DNA of 64,000 bases from Amphibalanus amphitrite (taxonomy: Eukaryota > Arthropoda > Thecostraca > Balanomorpha > Balanidae): the NCBI RefSeq assembly GCF_019059575.1, contig NW_024881570.1, positions 1,054,001-1,118,000 of the forward strand. Direction: 5' to 3'. Within the stretch, counting starts at the first letter, position 1. Each line of letters opens with the position of its first letter. The notes under the pieces were generated by a model. The model was not told the origin of the DNA. It made no database searches and saw nothing but the letters and a program-made list of their open reading frames with translations. Positions 32,546-43,492 of this stretch are shown piece after piece. The translations under genes were made by a program, and so were the position numbers.

Positions 32546-35500
32546 CTGAAACAGAGACGGGACATTGTCAGTCAGGTCGAACACATTTTAACTCCCAGAT
32601 ACATTGTCAGGTAAAGCACGTATCAAGTTCCGGGTATATTGGTACACAAATTGAGGAATGAATTGTTGGATTTTCTTGTAACGGTAAGGTGTGTTTAAGT
32701 GTCGGATAAATTACATGAATTCGCCGGGGCTGTGGCGCCGCAGTATAAATGGAGTGAGCGAACTGAGCGCGATTACGAGGCGCCCCCACGGTGAGATAAT
32801 GACGGCGACCCTGAGCGGTAAGCCCGGTCAGTGGATGACCTCTCCCGTGAACTCCCGGAATGGTGCGCCGGCTCGGTCGACAATTACGGCGCCACAGCAG
32901 ACCGGCCCGATCGCTTTTGTTCCGTCAGCCGTCAGCGACATCGAACACCCGGCGGCCATCACCATTAATTACGGCGCCTCTAAACGGCGCCTCGGCCGGC
33001 GCACAGCGGCGACAAAGAGCAGCATCGGTCGCACCAGGCAGTCTGACCAGAACGCCACCCACCTATTAATAACGTGTGTGTTCTCATGATAGCCTCTTTA
33101 ACAGCGACTGAACACACTGTCGGCGGTGATTGTCCCGCTTGTGAGCCGCCGCCGAGCGTGGTGACTCGTCAGCTGAACGGATTGAGACGAGCTCAGTTTC
33201 CGCCCGGCGTCAGGCGCCGGCAATTTGCCCATCGCGATCCGCCGCGCCGTCCGGGTAAAGCGTCGCGTCGTTACAGAGCGCCGATTTCCCGGCCGGCCGT
33301 GCGAGCGACTGATTTATGGTGCCCGGCGGGCGTGATTCGGCGCACTGGAGACCATTCATGCGCGGCCATAGAGACGTCCGCTGGCCCCGTATCACAGGCC
33401 TGGTCCATCGTCCCTCCGTCGTCACCGCGCACCGCTCGCTGGCTTTGTGCGGTCGCTGTACGGCGAAGGGTTGCGACTAGCGGCCTTGAAGTCGCTGTGA
33501 ACTCGGCCCAGCGACGACAGGTTCCTGCTTCGCCGTGTTAAAAGAAGGTGTGTTTGAAAACGAAACTCGTTTGAGGGGATCTACACGGCATTCCTCGATT
33601 ACAGGACAAGCATACGCCATCTTTATGAGACGGCGAACAGCGCTGTGAGACGGTTCTCGGTTCTGAGTCAGAACATTGAGCCTGGCCTCAGTTCACCGTC
33701 ACAGTTCTCTATAGAACATGACTGACTGCATTCTGCATGCGGCTATTGCACAGCGCCGGCCCTTGTGTGCGGCCGGATAAGGCCCCGCTGTGGGCTGTAA
33801 ATGCGCTGCGGATACGGTCCCGGGTCGAGGTCAGCTCGCGGGGGACGGGGTGCGGTGCGCCTCAGAGCGCCGGCCTACGGTGACCGGTCACACCTCGGGG
33901 CACCAGCAGCCGCGCCGCAACGGTTCGCGCCGAGCGGGCAACGTCCCATGGCGCCACGGCCGGCCGACGGAGCGCGACCGGACCAGCCGTCGACCTTAGA
34001 GGCGACCTCGGCACGCACCGCGAACCGCCGCCGTGCCGCCGGAACCGAGCGCCGGCACCACGTCCCTGCCGAACGGTCGGCACGGCCCGGCGCCCAAAAA
34101 CCGCCGCCGCCGAGCTCCGTGAGCGGCGCCGACCGCGCGGCCGTCCTCGGCGCGGCACGGCGCCGACCGCGGGTGTCCTCAGCGCGGCACGGCGCCGATA
34201 CTGTGCCGGGGCGCGCGCGGCACGGAACCTCCACCGGGAGACTGCGATCGACTACAACAGACTAACTCAGCCATCTAGTGACTGCAATCGGGCGTTGGCG
34301 GCTAGCACCAGCCGGTGCCTGGCGTGTAATCGGAGGCGTCGGGCCGCCGCTCGCCGCTCGGCCGACGCCAGGAGAGCGGCGCTTGTGCAAACTCCGGGAG
34401 CCGTATACGGCGGCTGCAAGGTCCCGCACCGGCCGGCGCGGCGGCTTTTCGCAATACCACTCAGCGCAGCGGCGGCTGCGTTCAGCTCATGGGCGCCGCT
34501 GACTCATCAAGGATTCATACCCTCGCGGTATGCGCTCACGACAGGGACACCCTTTTTGCCGCCGGCAGGGATCCAAACAATCAATTTGTGAGCGGGCGGC
34601 TCACCGGCGTGCGCTGTGCCGCACAGTGGCCTCCGCACCGGTGTCGGATCCTCTGTAACCTTGCCGCCGGGTGGGCAGAGAACCCGAGACACTTACAGGC
34701 TCGTAAACAAATATCCGTCCGCGCCGGTCGGCGTTCCGACTGCGTTTGGCACTGCGCAGGTGACGATTACGATCCCGGCAAAAAGACGTCAACGCCGACC
34801 GAACGACCGTCGCTGAGCCCCTCCTGACTCATCTGAACACCGCCGCCGCCGGAGAGGCGCCCGCCGCCGCCGCTTATGTAAATTGGCCGCGGCGAGATGC
34901 GGACAGGACGATGGCGGGGTAATGTGTCCAAATGACGGGCCGCCGGGCCGATGGTCCCGTTTAAGTGCAGTCGTTCATGTCTCCGTCCGGCCGTCGGTCC
35001 GTTTTTGCTGGCGGTCATCGCGCCGCGCCGCCCCGGCCGCCGGGTTTTGAGACGTGACGACGCCGCGACCACGGCGGCAGAACGAACCGCACGGCGCTGC
35101 TGCGAACAATGCGCGACTAGAAAAACTGCCACCGCGTCCGGGCGCCGCCGAATGGGATCGGACAGCGGCCGACACCGCAACGTTCCGCCGTCAGGGAGGG
35201 GGTCCTGAGCCTCGCCGAGACGGGGACCTGCAGCTGGCGCCGCTCCAACCGGCTGGCCAAGGTTCTGTGTACCGATCTGTCCCCGGCTCGGCAGTGCTGT
35301 TTGTCTCCTTCTCGGGAGCCAGTATGCTGTGTGATCTGTGCAGCTAAAGGGCCTCCGTGGTGAGACAGTGTGACTTCATACATATGATCGCGTGTCGAGG
35401 GGTGAATCCCAGCAGCTAAGCAGGGCGTACCGCGTCTTGTAGCTATGTTATCTCGTCAGTTATAAGGCAAGCACCGCCTTGGATATCTCTGGCTGGCATC

Positions 35501-37928
35501 TCTGTAATACCGCATCAGATGGGAATTTTGAGGGTCACTCCTCATGGCTCACGTCTGCTCTGGGCGGCCCGATGGGCCGGTGGGTGCGGTCCGGCTGCTA
35601 TCTGGTCTAGTTATCAAACGGGGGCCGGACAGATCGTGATGTCGACCGTTTTCACCGGCCGGCGCTGGGAGAAGGCGGCGGACGGTGGGCGGTGGCGGCG
35701 GCAGCTCGGCGACATTCTCCGCCCCGGGGACGACCACGCCAGCGCCGCGTCCGAGCCGTGTGTTCGCTTTCACAGAAACTCGCCTCGTTCGGGGCTGTTA
35801 ATGGCCCTCTGTTTCTAGCGCAAACGCCCGCCGGTGAATTAATGCAGCCGGGCGGAACTCTGTGCCGGGTCGGCTGTTGACTGTTCCCGGTGGAGGCGGT
35901 GTTGACTGACACGGCCGAGCGGCAGTCGGGAGACGGTTCGGTGAACGAGCCACCCGGGGCAGCCCGGCCGGCCGGGAGCCATCAGCCGGCGCCGGCCGGC
36001 CGGCTCCGAGCGCAGGGCGGTCGGGATGGCCCCTATCAAGGTCGGCGCCGGCGAGCCTCAGCTGCAACGATGCCCGGCGGCGGTGGCGGCCGCGGTGCCC
36101 GTGTCGCGACCTTGAACTCTGAGATCACGGCTCGGCGGGGCGCAGGGAGCAGCGGCCGCGCCGCGCTGCGCTTTGTCCATGAAGAGGATGTGGCCGGCGT
36201 GGAATGGCCCCGGTCGAAGGGTGGCAAGACGCGACGCGCCGCGTGGGTGGTTTTTGCCGACGGGGTTCTGCCTCCCACCCGCTGTGAGGGCTGGGGATGT
36301 ATGTTTTGTGGGACTGCTGCGGCTGTGATGGTGCTCTGAGATACATTTGGATCTGGCTAATGGATAAAACTGTCCGGCGTGATCTCACGACAGTCCGTCG
36401 GCCCGCGCTGCTTATCGCACCGATGACATCGTCATGCATCACACGAGCTTCAGTTGGAAAACCTTGACCAAAGCAAACTCCGCTTCAAGGTTTGCGGCCG
36501 TGCCTTTCTCCGCGAATCTTGGCACCGTGTCAACTTCTCAGAGGGATGATTATTATCAGATACAACACAAAACACTTCTGAATATCAAACTGAATTTTGG
36601 AATCCGGTTCATCGACATGATTCCGGTTCGTCCACTGGGGAGAAATCAAACTCCGGTTTGTGGTGAGTGCCGACGCGTCCGTCTGACAGGTGGACGATTT
36701 CAGAGATGGATTCTGCCCCGAGGCTGCGTTACAGCCGATTTTCAGTCGCCTTCCGATTCCAGCCACCAATCGGAGGGTCGGGCTCTGACGCGGAAGGCAT
36801 TCGCAGCGTCGGCGGGGTCGGAGGTCATGTGAGACCGTCTGGAACGGTGGGACGCACCCTCCACTCTCTCCGCCCGGGCCACCGAGCGGCGCCGGGCCGA
36901 GGCTGAGGCTGAGGACTCTCTGCCAGAGATACAATCGGTGACGCGGCGATCGCGACCGTCTACTCTGAACGACTGCGTCAGCGACGCGGAGAATGCAGAG
37001 GGGCGGCACCCGGGCGACGTCAGCCCGGTATCGGCACGACAAACTACCGGGCGCGCCGATATCTTCCTCTCCCGCCCGCTGCTCTCGCCCCGTCCGCCCG
37101 TCCGCATTCGACGCAGCGTTGGTAACCTTGCACCAGGCAGTGGCTGATCCATCACAGGGACACTGGGGATAGCTGGCGCCGCCTAATCACGCCAGATACA
37201 GGGCGTTATCAGTCATCTGTGGGCACGCGGCGCCGGTCACACCTCGCCCGGCGCCCCGCACGCGCCGCCCCGGCTCCACCGCCCCGGCTCGATCGGTCTC
37301 CGGGCGGACCCAGCGCTGCAGAAGGAGGTCAGGCGGTGACCCGGGGAGCGCGATCTCCAGCCGCGCCAAGAACTTTCGCGGCCGCCGGCGGGCCCGATCG
37401 GCACAGAGCCAGGGCTGAGCGACATTTTCAAGGCGGCGAAGCGCATGGCGGGGTCGATTGGTCGGTGAAGTGCGTCTAGGACGGAGTTTGCGTGGTGTTG
37501 TGTCGCATGTGTGCGTGGCGGCCGACGTGTGGATGACGAGCGAGCGGGGCGTACTTTCACTCTCGGAGGCACGTGGGAGGACTGTGCCGCCGCTCGGTCT
37601 GTCCCGTTTGCATAATCAGTGCCGCCGAGACAACGGCCTGGTCTATACCGTCATCGAAGCCGCCAGCAGCCAATTTTCGTCCGCGGGCTCTCGAGTCATG
37701 TCTCCGTGCAAAATGATGACCTGATAACGCCTGAATGAATCTGGAGCAGCCTAAGGCGAGCGTGAATTTCACACAAAGGGCCTTTGGAACGCTGCCTTAC
37801 CAGCATCGAATCGGTGCTGATTGGCACAGACCATGGCTATAAAGACGTGCAGACGTCGCAGTGCTTCGATGTTTGCCCGACCGCCCTCCGCCCAGGGCTG
37901 TTTCGCGGCCCGGCGAGCTCAATTGATG

Positions 37929-37940
37929 TGTTGTTGATCC
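37929..37940 (+). repeat. target-site duplication, left copy
   Basis: TGTTGTTGATCC occurs here and identically at 40314-40325, immediately flanking the Penelope-like insertion. The bases next to each copy differ, so the match is limited to these 12 nt. Confidence 0.85.
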
Positions 37941-38078
37941 AAGTAAATGGCGAAGTACTTGTATGAACAGCATTATGACATATATATGTTTTCAAATATA
38001 ACCTTATGTTCAATGATTGCGAAATGCAATCATTGAACCCCGAAGGGGTGTCGAAGGGGTGTCCCCCTTCGACCGATC

Positions 38079-39515
38079 GTGTCTGCTTGTGGTGACCCTC
38101 TCGACAAGATCTCGCAACTGTTAGAGAAGATTTTAAGCCAGCTTGTCCAGTTCGTCCCGGCCCACCTCCGAAGCACTGACGAGTACCTACAACGCCTCTC
38201 CGACGCCTACCCCGGGTATAAGCTACCTGCGGGGAGTATTGCCTTCAGCATGGACGTCACCAATCTCTATGGAAACATCCCTTATCAGGAAGCCATCGAG
38301 AGCGCCAAGAAACTGCTGGACTTGCATCATACAAGAATCAACATGTTCGGTCTCAACACATCCGACGTCACCCATCTCCTACGCCACTGCCTGTCCAACA
38401 ACTATTTAAGATTTGGTGACAAATACTTCCGCCAGACGACTGGTATCGCCATGGGAAGCCACGTAGCCCCACCACTAGCCATCATCTTCATGGGACACCT
38501 TGAGGATACCTTCAACGATAGCGCACTTCTCAAACCGGACATCTACATGAGATACATCGATGACATTTTTGGAGTGTGGACTCACGGACCAACTAGTCTC
38601 AAAGAATACTTATCCCACATCAACGAAGCACATCCTTCAATGAAATTTACCATCGAGTCGACGGAAGACAATACACCAATCCCCTTTCTAGATACCAAGA
38701 TCACAGTTTACCCTTCGGGAAAGTATACAACGGAACTTTACATCAAACCAACATCATCCGGGATTATGCTTCACGCAGAGTCGGCTCAACCATGGAAGAC
38801 CAAAAGGGCAGTGCTTCACTCACAAATACGACGAGCCATCAAGCTATCAAGTGACGATAACGCCCGACACCGAAGCATCAACAAAACAAGAGAGCTCTTC
38901 GCCAACAACGGGTACAACGTGAAGACCATCAACAAGGCGGTGGACCAGTGCATGAAGACGACCAGAGCAAGAACAAGAAGACCGAATGCTTCCGCAGTCA
39001 GAATGGTGCTACCATTTGTCGACGACGAGCTCGCCAACGCGGTCCAGTCAGTCGTCCGGAGGAGTAGCCAACCTGACCTGGGGTTGGCCTGGACTAATAA
39101 GAACACCATCAGGCACCAACTGGTCCGGTCAGCCCTCCAGCCTCCACCCTGTCCCGGTGGCTCTCGATGCCACTCGTGCGCCGCCGGACTGAAAGGAAGA
39201 TGCCACAGCTCAGGTGTGGTGTACCAGCTCACGTGTGAACTGTGTAACCAGAGTTATGTTGGTGAGACGGGACGTTCGGTGCGCCTCCGCTACAACGAGC
39301 ACTTGCGAGACGCTAAAAACAAGCGGAATGACTCCCCGTGGGGCGAGCATTTCCGAACACAGCATCCCCAGTGTCGGCCGGGACCCCATAATGTAAGGGC
39401 AAAGATTCTGCAGGCATGCGATGAAAGTAGAGGCAGGAAAATAGCGGAGTCTCTTTGGATCACACAGATTCGCCCAGCTCTAAACAGCAACATAGCGGCC
39501 TGGACCATCATTTAA
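38079..39515 (+). CDS. Penelope-like RT with GIY-YIG endonuclease (5'-truncated)
   Basis: The uninterrupted frame has about 478 codons and no proper ATG at its first codon (GTG). Reverse-transcriptase motifs appear in order: motif A SMDVTNLYGNIP (residues about 58-68), motif B TTGIAMGSHVAPPLA (120-134), catalytic YIDD (159-162), then FLDTKITVY and ELYIKPTSSG. A Cys-rich linker (PPCPGGSRCHSC) precedes a GIY-YIG nuclease from about residue 379: VVYQLTCELCNQSYVGET, RLRYNEH and WGEHFRTQHP. Full-length Penelope-like proteins are commonly about 800 residues or more, so the N-terminal part of the RT is missing. The retained domains look intact. Confidence 0.95.
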   Translation: MSACGDPLDKISQLLEKILSQLVQFVPAHLRSTDEYLQRLSDAYPGYKLPAGSIAFSMDVTNLYGNIPYQEAIESAKKLLDLHHTRINMFGLNTSDVTHLLRHCLSNNYLRFGDKYFRQTTGIAMGSHVAPPLAIIFMGHLEDTFNDSALLKPDIYMRYIDDIFGVWTHGPTSLKEYLSHINEAHPSMKFTIESTEDNTPIPFLDTKITVYPSGKYTTELYIKPTSSGIMLHAESAQPWKTKRAVLHSQIRRAIKLSSDDNARHRSINKTRELFANNGYNVKTINKAVDQCMKTTRARTRRPNASAVRMVLPFVDDELANAVQSVVRRSSQPDLGLAWTNKNTIRHQLVRSALQPPPCPGGSRCHSCAAGLKGRCHSSGVVYQLTCELCNQSYVGETGRSVRLRYNEHLRDAKNKRNDSPWGEHFRTQHPQCRPGPHNVRAKILQACDESRGRKIAESLWITQIRPALNSNIAAWTII

Positions 39516-39690
39516 AGGGTAACGAGTCATAGACCAAGGGAAAGAAATGAGGAACTGATCCTGTCCTGTAGTACTCTAGCATTTACAACTTCGCTATTGT
39601 AACGTCTTCTGTTCTGATGCCTTTGCCACTGATTCACTGATCATGTGTGTATTACTGAGTGACAAGTGGCTTTTATATTCAACCATATTG

Positions 39691-39850
39691 ATGAATGATA
39701 TGTGAGAAAATGAATGAATGAATGAAGGACTGAATAATTGGATGATTGTATGAATGAATGAATGAATGAATGTATGAATGTATGGATGAACATGAATGAT
39801 TGAACGATTGAGTATTGTTTCGAGGTTTGAATGAATGGTTTAATGGTAAA
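39691..39850 (+). repeat. GAAT/ATGA-type microsatellite region
   Basis: This region has interrupted runs of the tetramer TGAA (for example tgaatgaatgaatgaatg near 39751) and related words. It lies inside the 3' untranslated part of the Penelope-like element. Confidence 0.9.
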
Positions 39851-40205
39851 GTACTTATGCTCTTTGATGTAAGATGGTGGCCTTTGATGACTTGATTGTC
39901 TAATTATCTATAGCTGAGTGATGTGTGAGTACATGGATGGTTGGATGTTTGACTGATTGCATGGCTCGATGGTTGAATAGACGACTAGATGCTTGTGGTC
40001 TAGTGATTGATAGATGATAGGGATGAATTAATGTGTAAATTGTGGACACATGTATTATATTTATATGAAAGGGTACCTTGTGAACATTTCAACTGTAAGA
40101 TGGTTGTCTATTTTGCGCGAGAATTTACCAATGTGAGACTTCCTAACTTAGCTGTTATCGACATATTCTGGCGCTGTTGTGACTAAATGATTTAATTTGC
40201 AATTC

Positions 40206-40240
40206 TGAACTGAAGAAGGACAGTGTCCGAAATATATTCA
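40206..40240 (+). ncRNA. hammerhead-ribozyme-like motif of the Penelope-like element
   Basis: Stem I is TGAA (40206-40209) with TTCA (40237-40240). The core is CTGAAGA (40210-40216), a full match to CTGANGA. After an A, stem II is GGAC-AGT-GTCC (40218-40228), a perfect 4-bp stem. Then come GAA (40229-40231), stem III ATAT (40232-40235) and A at the cleavage position (40236). The four-base stem III has no room for a hairpin loop but is self-complementary, so two motifs could pair with each other. Hammerhead motifs in Penelope-like elements are established, but the sequence alone does not show activity. Confidence 0.75.
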
Positions 40241-40313
40241 TTTTGTAATTAATTTTGGAACCATTTGCATTTCGCAATCATTGAACATAAGGTTATATTT
40301 GAAAACATATATA

Positions 40314-40325
40314 TGTTGTTGATCC
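40314..40325 (+). repeat. target-site duplication, right copy
   Basis: This 12-nt TGTTGTTGATCC is identical to 37929-37940. It overlaps the last bases of the inverted terminal stretch by a few nucleotides, so the exact junction is uncertain by 3-4 nt. Confidence 0.85.
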
Positions 40326-43300
40326 TATGACAATGCCCCGGCAGAGACCAAGGCTACCTTTATGATAATACGATGACTAATTTGATTATGTAACCTTGAA
40401 CGGCGCCGGGTGACGGGAATAAGGCAAAAAGCATTTCCTTGTGCGAGGTGGCTTTGATCGAAACATGAAGCATAAACCCTTAAGATTGACGTGACTTAAC
40501 ATAACAGTTTCAGGTTATCTATTAGGTACATTTTTAAATGTGACATCTGACTCAGATATGAAGACGACAATTTGTTTCTGATGCCGATATAAAAACAAGT
40601 AAAAATATTTTTACCAACTTGATTTACATTTACGTCAGAGCAATTATTGCTGAAATAAATTAAATGAATACCTTTCAGTTGGACTCATAAATGGGCATTC
40701 TATATAAGTAAAATTTCATTCATATTCCGGGGCTTGACAGGCGTTTTCTGAGCGGGCTAAGACGGATTGCGCACCACTGAATCCCGTACCGGTCTCCCAC
40801 ACTGCAGAGCTCCGCTTCCAGTGAAACCGTTCGGGCGGCGCGCGGCGCTGTTGCACCGCTGTTGCGCCTGCGAATGGATCGTCGATTTCCCGCACTGTTG
40901 GTCGCCGCGGTCGGTCGGCGGGCCCTAATCGCCGCTGAGGTCACACTGCTGGTGAATTTCCTCACCGGGGGCGTGCACGACGCCACCGCGCCGCTCCGGA
41001 GCGTCCCACGTCGGCCGGCGGCGCTCACGGAGCGGCTCATTCCGCCGCGGCCGCGCCGGCTCCGTCTCAGTCCATTAGCCGGCCGGTCGGCGCCGCCGCG
41101 GTCCTGACAGTGACCTTCAGGGCCCCGGCGGTATGTCCGATACCAGCAGGAAGGGGAGTGACATCGGGCCGAGACCGTGCCTGCCTCCAGAGATAACCGA
41201 CCGAGCTCAGTTTCATGTTGAGCCTTTCACTTTCTGGGAGGGCGCAGAGCGTTCTGCGAGCGGCGGTGTCTGAGGTGGCGGCCGCTCCGCCCGCCCTTCG
41301 CCCCGGCTGCTCTATCTTTAGGGTCACTGACACCGTGCTGGGGTCGACCGCGGGCGGCGCGGCGGCGGCGGGCGGCGGCGCGTCTCGTCGTAATTTGGTC
41401 TCCGGCGGGGCCATGCGGCCGCCACCCGGGGTACGGCCTCGCGTCGATCGCTCGCTAATGACGGCCGACAGCGCGCTGATGAGTGGAGCGGCGTGACACG
41501 GCCAGAGAGCCACTCTGGGTATCAGCGACACACCGGGCAGCGGCTCCGAGCGGAGGCGAGCGGCCGGTTTTTCCAGCTCGCCGACCGCCGCTGGCGAGAA
41601 CCGAGCCCGGGTCTGTCGGCGCTGCAGCGAATTACGGCTTCCTGGCATTGTAGCCGGTCTGTGGACCCCACGGTCAGGTAGACTGGCCACCTCTGGCCGT
41701 CGCAGGGTGGCACGCAACTCCGTGTCGCCGAATTTAACGGCCCACGCGGTCTACCAGAGTCTCGTGACAGACGAACGCGGTGCGGTATGTGGGGAGTGCC
41801 GGGTTCCCGGGAGACCGCAGTCAGCTGGCCGCAGCAGGGCTGCCAGCTGACCGGAGCTGCCAGATCGTCTCCGGGGGATGACGTCACCGTCTGGGCAGCT
41901 CTTCCAGAGGTTACTCTGGCGCCAGTCTCGGGGTGTTCCATCCCCGTTCCGATACTCATCACGCGAAGTTGCGGAAATCCTTGCCTCAGAATCGCGTCAT
42001 ACTTCTTGTCTTTGTCGCGCTCTATGACTAGGAGTTTTACCAGAGCTCGCCAGGCTTTCGCAACATGCTTCTCTAACTAACAAGATGCGTGTCGCAAGGT
42101 TGCCTATCGAAAAACCTCAAAAAGCTCATCAGAGGGCGTGTGACAGCGCAAAACAAGGCCAGTTTCGCGTCCCTTTGTGTTACGGCCCCTGAGCTCACTG
42201 GAGTGAGCTGCCCTGTTGTCCTGCGTGCGTCTCTGCGCCTGCCCCAGTCGCTACCCTTGCTAATGACACCACCTCACCGCCGCGGTCCGGTGCCCCGTCT
42301 AACAGCAGCGCACAAAACCCGGCGCCGGCACAGCCCGCTGCCCCGCACCGTCTCACCGAGCGGCGTCACCGCGCTCGGGCGCGTGCGGCCGCGGTATGGA
42401 GGCGTTTTTAGCGACCCGTTGCGCGTCGCATCAGACGCGAAAAACAGTGTCCGCGTCTCGTCGCGCCGTTACTGCTGGGGTCTGCGTGCCATCTGTCTGG
42501 GCAGACAGTTAGCAGGTGAACGGCGGGCCACCTCTGCCGCCCGGCTAAACACACGGTCCGCTTCCTGCCGGCCGGAGACGGGCAGCCCTGGCCGGACGTG
42601 CCGTGCCGCCACCGGCCGTTGACTCGGCGCCGAGGGGTGACTGAACAAGATACCAGCCGCGCTGCCGCGCTACGCCCGGGCCGTGTTAGCCGCGCCGCGA
42701 CGGACGGCACGTCACCGACAGACAGACAACATCGGCACGCCCGGCACGTGCCTGCTGTGATCACACGGCGCGCGGGCCGAGACCGAGAAACGCCGCACTG
42801 ACCGGCATTCAAACTGACGCCCAGCGACCGGACACGCTGCTGGGCAAGGGACCTCACTCCCAGCATCAGTGTTTTACATTGTTGCGGAGTTGATAGGGTC
42901 CGGCTCAGTATTGATCACGAGAGAAAATAAGATAAAATATTGGCCAGCTGATCTCAGACCGATGAGAAATCTGTCAGTCTGGCTCAGTATTTTTATCAAT
43001 CGTGCAGTCAGGCACCCGTTACATCGCGGCGCCAAATCCACCGTTCACGATCCACCAGGCATCCGACTCAGCTAATCAGGGAAGGCTGCAACAAAGACAG
43101 TGTCGACTCCACTGTGCGACCGTTACCGCTGGTTTCGCCTCCGACCGTCTCGGCGGCTCTCGACAGGGTGAACCTGGACAGAGCGGACGGCGCTGGGCGG
43201 CTCGCTCCGCCCGGGCGGCAGGGTGACGTGGCAAAGGAAGGACAGTGCACCCGCCCGGTCACCGAGGTCGTCCCTGTCCGATCGGGCGGTAAATAGAGCA

Positions 43301-43439
43301 CGGATGCTCTGCTCTGCAGCCCGTCTACTTCTTGCTGTGCTGCTCGGGTGGAATAAATTTGACTGATATATAGATGTAAACATCGGCGAGTAAGTGGGCT
43401 AGAGTTTAGCGAGTGGCGAGCGGTCGCGATTGTACTCAC

Positions 43440-43492
43440 CGTGGCGACGATGGTAGTCCAGACTACCAGTCCCACGAGGAACGGCATCTCAG
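43440..43492 (-). CDS. dpy: candidate signal-peptide exon (proximal alternative)
   Basis: A GTTTCAG acceptor at 43493-43494 is followed by five bases and an ATG (43485-43487). Sixteen codons follow, MPFLVGLVVWTTIVAT, and then a GTGAGT donor. The hydrophobic stretch FLVGLVVWTTIVA fits a signal-peptide core, and the donor phase (0) matches the exon starting at 32545. It cannot be read through in frame from the distal candidate exon, because a phase-0 join hits a stop. The two are therefore better explained as alternatives, or this exon is spliced to a non-coding leader. The acceptor lies at the edge of a minisatellite. Function is inferred from composition only. Confidence 0.4.

Larger units (their letters stand above)
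37941..40313 (+). mobile_element. Penelope-like retroelement insertion
   Basis: The insertion is about 2373 nt between two copies of a 12-nt target duplication. About 50 nt near the left end (37978-38028) are the inverted copy of the right end (40266-40317), so the two termini face each other. In between lie an RT plus GIY-YIG frame, an 800-nt 3' region with GAAT-type repeats, and a hammerhead-like motif close to the right end. Penelope-like elements commonly carry partial inverted copies of their terminus and hammerhead motifs. The protein frame lacks its N-terminal part, so this is a 5'-truncated but young-looking insertion. Confidence 0.9.
32546..43439 (-). other. first large intron, with a Penelope-like element
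   Basis: This region lies between the first dumpy-like body exon and the proximal candidate signal exon. It contains the Penelope-like insertion (37941-40313). The parts 33100-37900 and 40700-43300 are strongly CpG-rich, with long but unrecognisable open frames on all strands. I cannot exclude small exons here. Confidence 0.6.
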
